DNA of 60,000 nt from Nematostella vectensis (Eukaryota; Cnidaria; Anthozoa; Actiniaria; Edwardsiidae), in the NCBI RefSeq assembly GCF_932526225.1, contig NC_064039.1, forward strand, positions 10,808,139-10,868,138. The letters run 5' to 3'. The notes under the pieces are model-generated. The model was not told the DNA's origin. It saw only the letters and a list, made by a program, of their open reading frames with translations, and ran no database searches. Positions 47,601 to 56,700 of this stretch are shown one piece after another. The translations under genes were made by a program, and so were the position numbers. Each line of letters opens with the position of its first letter. Positions within the stretch are counted from its first letter, which is position 1.

Positions 47601-50600
47601 GTACTCTAGTGTTGGTATAAGGTGTGGTATTGGGTGTACTTTAGTGTTGGTATAAGGTGTGGTGTTGGGTGTACTCTAGTGTTGGTATAAGGTGTGGTAT
47701 TGGGTGTACTCCAGTGTAGGTATAAGGTGTGGTGTTGGGTGTACTCTAGTGTTGGCATAAGGTGTGGTGTTGGGTGCACTCTAGTGTTGGAATAAGGTGT
47801 GGTGTTGGGTGTACTCTAATGTTGGTATAAGGTGTGGTGTTTGGGTGCACTCTAGTGTTGGTATAAGGTGTGGTATTGGGTGTACTCTAGTGGTAGTATA
47901 GGGTGTGGTATTGGGTGTACTCTAGTGTTGGTATAAGGTGTGGTATTGGGTGTACTCTAGTGTTGGTATAAGGTGTGGTATTTGGTGTACTCTAGCGGTG
48001 GTATAAGGTGTGGTATTGGGTGCACTCTAGTGTTGGTATAAGGTGTGGTGTTGGGTGCACTCTAGTGTTGGTATAAGGTGTGGTATTGGGTGTACTCTAG
48101 TGTTGGTATAAGGTGTGGTGTTGGGTGTACTCTAGTGTTGGTATAAGGTGTGGTGTTGGGTGCACTCTAGTGTGGTATAAGGTGTAGTTATGGGTGTACT
48201 CTAGTGTTGGTATAAGGTGTGGTATTGGGTGCACTCTAGTGTTGGTATAAGGTGTGGTATTGGGTGTACTCTAGCGGTGGTATAAGGTGTGGTATTGGGT
48301 GTACTCTAGTGTTGGTATAAGGTGTGGTATTGGGTGTACTCTAGCGGTGGTATAAGGTGTGGTATTGGGTGTACTCTAGTGGTGGTATAAGGTGTGGTAT
48401 TGGGTGTACTCTAGTATTGGTATAAGATGTGGTGTTGGGTGTACTCTAGTGTTGGTATAAGGTGTGGTGTTGGGTGCACTCTAGTGTGGTATAAGGTGTA
48501 GTTATGGGTGTACTCTAGCGGTGGTATAAGGTGTGGTATTGGGTGTACTCTAGTGTTGGTATAAGGTGTGGTATTGGGTGTACTCTAGCGGTGGTATAAG
48601 GTGTGGTATTGGGTGTACTCTAGTGGTGGTATAAGGTGTGGTATTGGGTGTACTCTAGTATTGGTATAAGATGTGGTGTTGGGTGTACTCTAATGTTGGT
48701 ATAAGGTGTGGTATTGGGTGTACTCTAGTGTTGGTATAAGGTGTGGTATTGGGTGTACTTTAGTGTTGGTATAAGGTGTGGTTATGGGTGTACACTAGTG
48801 TTGGTATAAAGTGTGGTGTTGGGTGCACTCTAGTGTGGTATAAGGTGTGGTTATGGGTGTACTCTAGTGTTGGTATAAGGTGTGGTGTTGGGTGTACTCT
48901 AGTGTTGGTATAAGGTGTGGTATTGGGTGTACTCTAGTGTTGGTATAAGGTGTGGTATTGGGTGTACTCTAGTGTTGGAATAAGGTGTGGTATTGGGTGT
49001 ACTCTAGTGGTGGTATAAGGTGTGGTGTTGGGTTTACTCCTCAGAAGTGTTGAAATTAGGTGTAGGGATGAGTGCACTCTAGCGGTGGTATAAGGTGTGG
49101 TGTTGGGTGTACTCTAGTGGTAGTATAGAGTGTGGTGTTGGGTGTACTCTAGTGTTGGAATAAGATGTGGTGTTGGGTGTTCTCTAGTGTTGGTATAAGG
49201 TGTGGTATTGGGTGTACTCTAGTGTTGGAATAAGGAGTGGTATTGGGTGTACTCTAGTGGTGGTATAAGGTGTGGTGTTGGGTTTACTCCTCAGAAGTGT
49301 TGAAATTAGGTGTAGGGATGAGTGCACTCTAGCGGTGGTATAAGGTGTGGTGTTGGGTGTACTCTAGTGGTAGTATAGAGTGTGGTGTTGGGTGTACTCT
49401 AGTGTTGGTATAAGATGTGGTGTTGGGTGTTCTCTAGTGTTGGTATAAGGTGTGGTGTTGGGTGTACTCTAGTGTTGGTATAAGGTGTGGTGTTGGGTGT
49501 ACTCTAGTGTTGGTATAAAGTGTGGTGTTTGGGTGTACTCTAGTGTAGGTATAAGGTGTGGTATTGGGTGCACTCTAGTGTTGGTATAAGGTGTGGTGTT
49601 TGGGTGTACTCTAATGTTGGTATAAGGTGTGGTGTTGGGTGTACTCTAGTGTTGGTATAAGGTGTGGTATTGGGTGCACTCTAGTGTTGGTATAAGGTGT
49701 GGTGTTGGGTGTACTCTAGTGTTGGTATAAGGTGTGGTATTGGGTGTACTCTAGCGGTGGTATAAGGTGTGGTGTTGGGTGTACTCTAGTGTAGGTATAA
49801 GGTGTGGTGTTGGGTGTACTCTAGTGTTGGTATAAGGTGTGGTATTGGGTGTACTCTAGTGTTGGAATAAGGTGTGGTATTGGGTGTACTCTATTGGTGG
49901 TATAAGGTGTGGTGTTGGGTTTACTCCTCAGAAGTGTTGAGATTAGGTGTAGGGATGAGTGTACTCCAGTGTTGGTATAAGGTGTGGTCGGTCTTGGTAG
50001 GTGGCGGTGTAACATACAGTGATGTCTAGTGTTGGTATAAGGTGTGGTCGGTATTGGTAGGTGGGGGTGTAACATACAGTGACGTCTAGTGCTGCCCATC
50101 TCAACAGTACAGGCCATGTGTGAAGCTGGCTCATCCGGGGACAATGCCCATAGCCGTTCTTCTCCTGTTACCAAGTCACAAGGCACTCCCTGAAACAAAA
50201 GGAATGATGGTAGCAATTCATGATGGTTGTAGAAGGGTTGATTCGGTAGTGATTCGGTAATGATAATGTTGATGAAGATTAGAAGCAAAGAAGTGTGATG
50301 ATATCGATGATGATAACAATAACAGTGATTGATGATAATGATGATGCCACACTCACATCATTGTTTGTCTGCTTGTACACCTCAGTTGCCAGAAGTCTTA
50401 GAGGTGCACAGTACATTGCTGACTTGGCAGTCTTGAAGCTCTTAAGAGATTGGTGTGTTTTGCCACTGTTTGTTGGACCAGCATGGTAGATAATTTTTCT
50501 TCTCAATTTTCTTGCTTCCGGAAATCTAAAAGAGACAAACGTCAGACACTTTTACATCTCACTCTGCAAGAGAGCAGACATACTATGTGTGCATATGTTC

Positions 50601-53487
50601 ATAAATTGAAGGACTCACAGGTCATGTGGCCCTCGTAGGTCTGATATCTTCTTCAGCTTATCCAGGTCACACCCAAGCAATGGAAATATTCTGTTTCCTT
50701 CTGCCAGGAAGTATGGCACAAGTTCTTGTACATGAGCTATAAATAATATGAGAAATATCAAAGTTGGAAAATATCTCTATAATGTTCTTATATTCATCCC
50801 AGGCTTACCATCCCATTGTTATTGGGATTTCAGAAGCAGGTAAGTATGCCACAGAATGGATCACATATTTATTTTCTGTCATAGAGTAAGGGTCAAATTA
50901 TCCCTCATTAGGTTGTCTTTGATGTCTGGAGGAAGAGAACTTGGAAAGACTGTTCTCCCTCTCCTTCCTTAGGATGGTAAGCATGTGTTCTTCATTAGAT
51001 GTCACAACAAGGTCACTATATGTCCCTAGGCCTTTTTAAGTTAAGCATTTTTTTCAGCTTAATTACAGTGGAGTAATCTGTATTATTGGGGTGTCCATAT
51101 TAAGCGGGCTGACCTACAAGGTGCAAAAATGCATTTTAAACGCATGCTACAACAACACAACATGTTTCATATTGAAATTTGTTATCTTTAAAACTCATGT
51201 ATCAAGTTACATTTAGATAAAGTACTTCTGCAAACTAGTGACATTTCTTCAGTTCCAGTTCTTTCTTTATTACTCAAATTCATAGGGATATTTTTTTAAA
51301 CAACAACAAAACAGTATAACTAATTCTTTCCTCGTTTGTCCTTGCAACGGTTCAACTTAATTATTCTAACTAAATCCATTATACTACAATTCAACAAAGG
51401 CTGCGAAAACTCTGCTCAGAAGGCATTTTCGAGCATCAATCTCCTAAAAGTGTGAGACTCGGATTCCTATTGTCCGTAAAGCGGGGTTAATTTTGTATGA
51501 AAAATGTCCTTTGGGACACATAAAACTGTCTGTTGTTCGTATTAACAGGTGTCTGTATAAAGCAGGTTAAATTATAAGAGAAAATATGAGACTTTTGTTT
51601 GGACTTTGATACTGTCCAGGAAAACGGGTACTGTTTTAAGCGGGTATCCATAGAGCGGGGTCCCACCGTATGTATATTTGGAAATATGAATAAACCAACC
51701 CTTTTTCATTTATACTATGTCTTTTTTTCAAAATTATGTGCTATTATATGCATTTATTCCAAATCATCCACTAAAAGGGAAATTATTCTATTTGCAATGG
51801 CACATAATGCCAGAAGGTCTACTAGAAGATAAAAGTCTTGGGACCAAAAGAAAGAGCAAAGAGTGTGATCTTATTGTAGATAATCAGATTTCACCTTTAT
51901 TGGAGTCAATAGCACACATGAGAGCATGCAGCTCAATGTCTTGTTTCATGGCTCTCATCATTCCTTTTCTGAATGATCTGTAGATTTCTTTGAAATGAGA
52001 ATCTAGGGAAAAAAAGCTAATTTATATAAACGTTTTCTGCATACAATGAAACCTTAAAGAAAATAATTCCTACCATCAAGACCTTGATTTTTAGCTGCAC
52101 TTTGTACTGACTTGTCAGCTCTGAATCTCCACATTATGGCATCAACATCAGCTATAAACAGCAAAGAGACATCTTTATAAAGACTTGTTTAAAACATTGC
52201 CTATATGCACAAGAAGGTAGCACTTGGAGAATCTGTGTATCGTAACACAAAGTGCTTCATGGGTATCATATTATTTATATTCTATTGAGAATGCTTAGAT
52301 AATACGGTATCATTCAACATTATAGTCTTATCTTTCAGACATTTGATTGTAACACTTTGGAAAAAAAACTGTCAAACAGATGGTCCAAGCTAAAGAGCAT
52401 GATTTCTTTATTTTTTTGTATGTTTGGTAAAAGCAATTTTTATTTCTACTTTGATCAGATATTATACACATGGGGTGGGGGAAGCAAAATGGGGGTCAGA
52501 AAGTGAAATATACAGTAGATAATAAAAAACTGTAATTGCAAATATGCCTTCAATAAAGAAAAAGTAAATTAAAAAATCTCAGGTAACATGGTGTGTGTCC
52601 CGGGGGGGGGGGGGGGGGGTGGGGGTCTTCCAATGTTGACCTGATAGGGATGCTCGTCATATTATTTAGGGGTCGTAATCGGGACTCTGGTACTTTTTAG
52701 GGGGTATCTGAAAAAAAAGCTCTTCTCTTAGAAATGGTACTTTTTAGGGCTTCTGAGGAATTTTTTAAGGTGGCAATATTTGGTCATGCCGCTATTTTTA
52801 GGGGTATTTTTTGAATTTCCCGACAAGCATCCCTATCACTTTTACCCTGAAGAACCTCCCCCAGGGGTGTGTGGAGGGGGGGGCATCTCAAACTCCTCTA
52901 CTTAATCCACCCCTGACAGGTTCGTACCCAGGATTGGCTGAGGTGGGTATGCAAACATTGGTACTGTGTCATGGGAAAATATTATTTGACAGTCCTTCAA
53001 TGCACCCTATGCACACCTCTGGGTACAAACCTTTCCACAGCTTGTAGGGGATAAAAGGTAACTCTTCCTCTGCACTCTCCAAGCTCTCACGTGATTCATG
53101 CAAGTCTGGGGTGGTTCCATCAACGTCAAGTGTTTCCACTGATAGTTTGCTTTCAGGAGATCCAACTTTTGGGTCGTCTGGTGATGGGCCATCTCCATGG
53201 CTACCAGAGCTGACACCAAAATTACCTCCACTGGAATAAAATTTGTAACTTCCCTTGGAAATAGCAGAGCGTTTAGGTTTTGTCCCTACTAATATAGTAT
53301 TATTTTCAAAGCATGCCACAAGGGACAATTGGAAGAGTCCTCGCCTGACCATTAAATCCCGGACTTCAGTGTTCGGAGTATAACCATACGAGCCTCTTTT
53401 TCTGAAGTTAAAAAGAGAACATCCACGCTTGGATATCGCAAACCGAAATCTGATGGCGCCATTTCCAAATCTTGGCAAAACAATCAT
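20401..53487 (-). CDS. SUPV3L1: ATP-dependent RNA helicase SUV3, mitochondrial (18 exons)
   Basis: SUV3 is the DExH helicase of the mitochondrial RNA degradosome; it unwinds RNA for PNPase and helps mitochondrial RNA surveillance. Exons from the 5' end: 53487-53031, 52151-52074, 52002-51895, 50736-50619, 50525-50357, 50189-50078, 32622-32545, 28823-28732, 28488-28437, 26680-26546, 24232-24139, 23828-23688, 23565-23502, 23165-23085, 22984-22916, 22735-22625, 21862-21714, 20608-20401. All borders are GT/AG and all phases match; 2316 nt gives 771 residues, against 786 in human. Walker A GPTNSGKT is at about 270-277, motif II DEIQ at 354-357, motif [10 protein letters not shown] at 526-533. The Arg-rich, acid-poor N-terminus fits a mitochondrial presequence. 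The C-terminal domain matches the family through YRFPEVF and a polar Gln/Gly tail. Nothing in the reading frame looks broken. Confidence 0.95.
20740..21370. repeat. Minisatellite, ~16-bp GATGAATATGATACCT unit
   Basis: GATGAATATGATAC(A/C)T repeats about 40 times, mixed with a GATCTGAATATGAT variant. It lies in the last SUPV3L1 intron, 130 bp from the exon-18 acceptor and 340 bp from the exon-17 donor. A 207-codon frame on the minus strand runs through it ([14 protein letters not shown]-type repeats); this is a by-product of the repeat and not a gene. Confidence 0.85.
21960..22665. repeat. 79-bp minisatellite carrying copies of the exon-16 donor
   Basis: About eight or nine tandem units begin inside SUPV3L1 exon 16 and extend into the intron. 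On the minus strand each near copy repeats the exonic codons for [11 protein letters not shown] followed by GTGAGTGTAC. Intact GAG/GTGAGT donors lie at 22624 (the real one), 22549, 22470, 22391 and 22312, with spacing 75-79 bp; a weaker GTAAAT copy lies near 22082. Units farther from the exon are more diverged and have lost the donor, as expected if growth started at the junction. Long minus-strand frames through the array are by-products. Confidence 0.88.
23160..23440. repeat. 60-64-bp minisatellite carrying copies of the exon-14 acceptor
   Basis: The SUPV3L1 exon-14 acceptor (minus strand CTTACAG/CGTGCGG, AG at 23167-23166) is followed upstream in the intron by three tandem copies reading CTTTACAG with AG at 23231, 23293 and 23353. 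Each is preceded by ATGCCTCTTATC-type sequence. A fourth, decayed copy lies near 23424. The array therefore multiplies a 3' splice site together with the first bases of the exon. Confidence 0.8.
24885..25080. repeat. Direct duplication, ~110-bp unit
   Basis: The string GAGCATTGGATATAGCCCCT, followed by AAGTCTTATCAAAGAC and CGCCCAAGCAAGCTAA, occurs twice in a row with about 85-90 percent identity by eye. The second copy ends in CTAAG, which is the apparent acceptor of piece 2 of the oxygenase remnant. The first copy therefore carries a second, decoy CTAA-type end. Confidence 0.6.
25205..25655. repeat. ~50-bp minisatellite next to oxygenase piece 2
   Basis: The unit GCTTTCTTAGTATTACTGAT, then AGAGGACGGTGTAGGAAGAC and TGGAGGTACG, repeats about nine times in 49-50-bp steps. 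It begins directly where the coding resemblance of oxygenase piece 2 ends and occupies the place where the next exons would be expected. Confidence 0.85.
25931..26185. repeat. Minisatellite repeating the oxygenase donor site
   Basis: The unit CAAGTCAAACGTAAGTCACG plus GATA(A/C)GCCTC-type sequence repeats about seven times in steps of about 34-40 bp. The first copy spans the coding end of oxygenase piece 3 and its donor (AAC/GTAAGT at 25940/25941). Identical AAACGTAAGT donors recur at 26053, 26126 and 26166; other copies read GCAAGT or ACAAGT. Confidence 0.85.
26316..26395. repeat. TA microsatellite
   Basis: Two runs of (TA)6-8 are joined by a repeated CAATAACCGATATACAATA motif. It lies in a SUPV3L1 intron. 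Confidence 0.8.
27052..27125 (-). pseudogene. Degenerate tRNA-like sequence
   Basis: The minus strand reads GGCACGTTAGTCTAGCGG at the 5' end, which resembles an A box, and GGGTTCGATTCCC near the 3' end, a perfect B-box loop. The piece is 74 nt long. A D-stem GTC/GAC can form, but the acceptor stem has at least two mismatches, the T-stem only about three pairs, and the anticodon stem is poor. It is probably a decayed tRNA or the head of a tRNA-derived SINE; I would not assign an amino acid. Confidence 0.45.
27370..27540 (+). promoter_or_regulatory. Promoter-like patch with NRF1 and ETS motifs inside an intron
   Basis: GCGCATGCGCACGC at 27373 onward matches the NRF1 site. Two ACCGGAAGT ETS motifs lie near 27510 and 27522. 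Such combinations are typical of housekeeping promoters. A 77-codon plus frame starts at 27453 just downstream and ends at 27686, but its protein is not recognised. It might be a remnant promoter or the first exon of an antisense or nested transcript. Confidence 0.35.
27763..28188. mobile_element. Inverted-repeat element, 426 bp
   Basis: The left arm starts GGTCACGGCTTTGAACAATT and the right arm ends in its imperfect reverse complement, CGTGACC. Arms of about 130 bp contain repeated ATCGCACTTTGTGTCT words. The right arm carries an extra segment of about 40 bp. No coding capacity and no clear target duplication. A non-autonomous DNA transposon is likely. Confidence 0.7.
29167..29340. mobile_element. 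MITE, 174 bp, TA target duplication
   Basis: The terminal inverted repeats CAGTCGTTTGAC(A/T)AAAGG continue through TTGTCATCAACCGGCTTTGC for about 48 bp and are nearly perfect. TA flanks both ends (29165-29166 and 29341-29342). The centre has no coding capacity. This fits a Tc1/mariner-type MITE in a SUPV3L1 intron. Confidence 0.85.
29555..32291. mobile_element. Foldback transposon, 2.7 kb, 10-bp target duplication
   Basis: Nearly the whole element is a palindrome. Outer arms (about 29555-30060 and 31790-32291) are almost identical in reverse; small frames of 65 and 67 codons occur once on each strand with a single residue changed. Inner arms are tandem repeats of about 110 bp with TATCCGAATAAGGAATAGAC and TTCTCGAATAAGGAAATGG words. 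The ends are ACCAGAGTGAAG and, reversed, ACTAGAGTGAAG. CAGGCATCAG occurs directly on both sides (29545-29554 and 32292-32301). A 10-bp duplication with very long arms points to Mutator-like foldback elements. No transposase is present, so it must be mobilised in trans. Confidence 0.85.
32676..33345. repeat. Decayed left edge of the 35-bp array, with an inserted unique segment
   Basis: From about 32676 to 32975, words such as AAGGTGTGGCATAGGGTGTA and GTGTTGGTATAAG show degenerate 35-bp units. About 32980-33340 is unrelated, AT-richer sequence with an open plus frame from 33059 that resembles nothing I know. After it the regular array starts. The order suggests an old array edge later interrupted, or array growth past an older unit. 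Confidence 0.55.
33345..50078. repeat. Giant 35-bp minisatellite, ~470 units
   Basis: The unit GTGTTGGTATAAGGTGTGGT plus ATTGGGTGTACTCTA (35 bp; 34-36-bp variants) fills about 16.7 kb of the 17.5-kb SUPV3L1 intron between exons 6 and 7. Variants differ mainly at GTGTT/GTATT/TTAT, GTGCACT/GTGTACT and TGTTGG/TGGTGG. Each unit has four runs of two or three G on the plus strand, so two-tier G-quadruplexes are possible. The SUPV3L1 pre-mRNA carries the C/A-rich complement. The right edge merges into two 60-bp units that duplicate the exon-6 donor. A variant block containing CTCCTCAGAAGTGTTGAAAT recurs at about 49026, 49266 and 49918. Confidence 0.95.
33616..45948. repeat. Recent tandem duplication of ~6.1-6.3 kb inside the array
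   Basis: The variant order in 33616-39887 recurs in 39888-45948. The unit order and rare variants (for example GTCGGGTG, TTCTTATAAGG, GTTGTGTTGGG) match. Offset is 6272 bp at the left end and 6061 bp in the right half, so the copies differ by a few gains and losses of whole units: two units missing near 41590, several near 42170, and extra units near 42410. A 68-codon frame at 37501 recurs unchanged at 43562. This is either a very recent unequal crossover or an assembly artefact. Confidence 0.85.
50078..53487 (-). CDS. SUPV3L1: SUPV3L1 exons 1-6 (presequence, N-domain, Walker A)
   Basis: Exon 1 (53487-53031) encodes 152 residues: an Arg-rich start, then a Ser/Asp-rich linker poorly conserved in the family. 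Exons 2-4 encode the helical N-domain ([30 protein letters not shown]). Exon 5 carries [16 protein letters not shown], which binds ATP phosphate. Exon 6 carries [12 protein letters not shown] and TVEM, the second RecA-domain motifs. Exon 6 ends in phase 1 at CACT/GTATGT, and its donor opens directly into the giant minisatellite. A 21-codon upstream ORF (53648-53583, starting ATGGCGGC) would lie in the leader if transcription starts above it. Confidence 0.93.
51066..51668. mobile_element. Pogo/Tigger-like non-autonomous element
   Basis: The left end is CAGTGGAG and the right end, reversed, CGGTGGGAC. TA flanks both sides (51064-51065 and 51669-51670). Inside, TGTCC-TATTAAGCGGG-type words recur in both orientations (GTGTCCATATTAAGCGGGC, TGTCTGTATAAAGCAGG, TATCCATAGAGCGGGG), which is typical of the ends of pogo-type elements. 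It is 603 bp long with no transposase, in a SUPV3L1 intron. Confidence 0.5.
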
Positions 53488-53765
53488 GTTATTTCTTTGG
53501 AGGCAATGATATTAAATACATCTTGATGCAAATAGATTAAGTTATCATTATGGATTGAAATTGTAGCGCATAGTAAACCAGATCAAGAATTCATTGAGTA
53601 GTTTGCAAAAATCTTAAATTGCGCGAAACTCGTCCTGGAAGCCGCCATCTTTGAATGTGAAAAGAAGAGTGAGACTGGTACACATACACAGGCTACCCAA
53701 ACCAAGCATCTTCCCGATCTCTCCGCGCTTTCCGCCATCTAATACAATGAAAAAATGACAAAATT
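53488..53765. promoter_or_regulatory. Bidirectional promoter of SUPV3L1 and VPS9 gene
   Basis: Only 278 bp separate the two start codons on opposite strands. GCCGCCATCTT at 53641-53651 is, on the minus strand, a perfect YY1 site (AAGATGGCGGC). A second AGATGGCGGA lies at 53731-53740, joined to a TTTCCGCC E2F-like word. There is no TATA box. YY1 sites of this form usually sit just downstream of the start site, so SUPV3L1 transcription may begin near 53660-53700. The other direction may start between 53690 and 53765. Confidence 0.65.
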
Positions 53766-56700
53766 ATGGCTTATAGTCTTCCGATTCCGGGAAAACCTCT
53801 CAGTCGGTCATTTAGAGAAGTTGCAGAACACTCTAAACTCCTTGACTGGGAGCTAGACTCCATCAAAACCGAGCAAGATGAGACGGTTGGTAGAAGCTTG
53901 TTCTATTTCCGTAACCTGAAAACAGAGCTCAGAAACCAGTGCGAGAATGCGAGTTCGCAGCAAGAAAAACTAGACATTCAGACGACGGCCGAGGAAGCAT
54001 CCGTGTGGGTGATGGGCTCATGGGGAGCTCTAGAGTCCGTGGACTGGAGGAGAGAGGAGGCGAAGGACTATGCGAATAGGAAATCTGAGTTAGTGAAGCA
54101 GATCCTTTCATTCAAGATTCACGTCCTGTGTTTGAAACTGTCACGAGTTAGCGCTGTTATAAGAGAGTTACAGGTTCGTAGTTTAGGCATTAAGTTTTAT
54201 TGTGGATCCGTTTACTCCCTTCAAGGGAAACAAGGGACAGTGGGTAGAAGACTGTGTCTGCAGTGCCATGGCAGGCCTCAAAATATTGAGGAGTACGATA
54301 CAGAATCATTTAGAAGATATTGGGGGCACAGCCACACCCCTATTGGTCATTCCCTTATAAATTTTGAAGATATTGGGGGGGGGTAGGGGGCACATGCCCC
54401 CAGTGCCCCAATCCCTGATATGGCCCTGATCTGTATAAGGGGTGGTGGTGGTGTTTAGGGTGGGGGAGGGGCAGAGGGACTGGGGAGCTTTAGACTGAGA
54501 TTGATGTGATGAATATGGGGCGTCTCCAGATACAAACACGGTGTAGGGTCCAGCAGCTATTCACTTACCTTGGAATGCTTTAAAAAAATTTCAAATTCTA
54601 AACCATTCCTGAGCTCTAGTGAATATGTCACTAGACCCATCTTGATCTAAACTTTTTTCTATCCAAATTCACAAAAATGTCAATCATTTTCTTAACTTAA
54701 TCTATTCAGCAGCTATACCAATATTATTTCTCATCTTGGCATCTTGGACATGATCTTCTCTGAACACATGCCTGCCAATGATCCCACAAAAATTCCAAAA
54801 TTTTGAAAATCTTGAATTGAGATGCTAGAGTCTTGGAGTACTAAGACCCTGTTCACATGGATCCGGACGAATATTCGTCCGCATAAATTTTGTACCTGTA
54901 ACACCTGTTTAGACATACCTGCGCAAAATCTGGCACAGTTTGCTGAAGTGTTCACACGGATCCGGGCCGGCTCTCAGTGACTTTTGGAGCCATTTGAAGC
55001 AGTGATAATTGTAGAAGTAAAGTCAACCCAGCCAAAATAGCTTAACATGTTGCTGCCGCTTGTATTGACATGCCTTGTTTTGTTTTATGAAACCAATGAT
55101 AAAAGTCAATGTATCAAAATGTAAACAAACTATTTTTGTTTTGAAGCATAGCATCCGATCAATATCCGCGCAAGAATGGTTTCTAGTTTACAGTCTTAAA
55201 CCGTGAAAGTGTGCAAAAAGTGTGCCAGTTCCGATTTTCATGCGAGTACAGACAAATTCGGAACCGTGCAGGACGAAAGTTGTACCTGCTTTTTTCAGGT
55301 CCCAAACTTGCACCCTTTGCCATGCCAGAATTCTCAGCTACGTCGGACCTGTGTGAACAGAACGCCTAAGTGCGCAAGAATTTGTGCGGGCGAATATTCA
55401 TCCGGATCCATGTGAACAGGGTCTAACTCAAACCCTAACCAGACTTATTCTTGGTGATCTAGCTAAATATAGCATGACCAAAGACCAGACATACCAGGGT
55501 GGAGGTACTCAGCTAAAATTTGGATGGGGAAGGGGGGGGGGGGGTCAGACAAAGCCTAAAGAAGAGATACTAATGATAATATATACTTGTAACCCAACAA
55601 AATACTTCTTTGATCCCACCATTGAATGGGGATGTATTCCTGATACGCCTTCCCTCTGCTTCATAGTTATAGTAATAGTAATTTGCTTTTCTAACATGGG
55701 GTAAAATGTTGAACACAAAGTTTTCAACCCCAAAAAATAAATTGTCTCCAACATGCTCACTACCAAGCACCCACTTGGGCCGGCATTTACTCATTTCGTG
55801 ATGCAAATTTAAGCTGGATTCAGAAATTCAAAAAGTAAACTTTTGAATAACCATTTCAAAACCCTGATTTTCTCAGAAAATCTCCTGTTGACCATTTGCC
55901 ATCACTGAATTGTGGAGCTAACAATTGTGTCTTGCAGGAACTAGAGTCTGCAAATGGGGCAAAGTTCCAAACTCCTCCAAGTCTTCAACAACACAAATTT
56001 GAGGACTGGGTCCAAAGCAATGAACAAATTTTCCAGCTACAGTCAAAGATTCTTGACTTGGAAGCCAGGAAAGTCAGGTAGGTGATAATGTATTACTAGT
56101 CTTTCCATGGACAAGGGTGACCAAGCTAGCCTGACTACTTGAAATGGAGAGCATTTGCTGCAAATTTCAGGTTTGGAACTTGGAGCATTTCTGGATATGA
56201 GTAGCTTGTATAAGAAAGTGGATGAAAGACAAGCCGATCACCTCATGGGCTGTGCATATTATGGGCTGGGGGGCTTGAACCCCATACATTACAGACTTTT
56301 TTATACATTTAATACATTTAATTGAGACCTCTTCCCTTGTAGTGATACAATTCCACTACATGTCCCCTCTCCCAAAATCACTGCACGGCAACAAGGGCTC
56401 ATATGTGATGTTCATTCTCAAATTGGAGATTGTAGTCCTTCTGTCATTTGACCTTTGAAACTCTCCCTGTCTATTTTCTTACATTATAAGCTTACATATA
56501 CTAAACCTTCACATTTGCTACTTATTTCTTCCTACCTCTAATTCAATCGGAGAGAAAAAATAGAACTCTGTTGTGATTTTTTAACTTCAGTAACAAGCTT
56601 CTACATACAACTGAGTTTCTCAGCCAAAAAGAAATATGACAACTTTAGATAGGCTAAACTGTAGCCTGGATTTTGAACTTATGGGATGAGGTGAGAGGAG

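Noticed and set aside
33345-49975. CRISPR-like array
   Set aside because: Units are head to tail without unique spacers, in an animal intron; this is a minisatellite.
49821-50288. 155-codon minus frame running through SUPV3L1 exon 6
   Set aside because: Only 50189-50078 is exon; the rest reads into flanking introns and the array.
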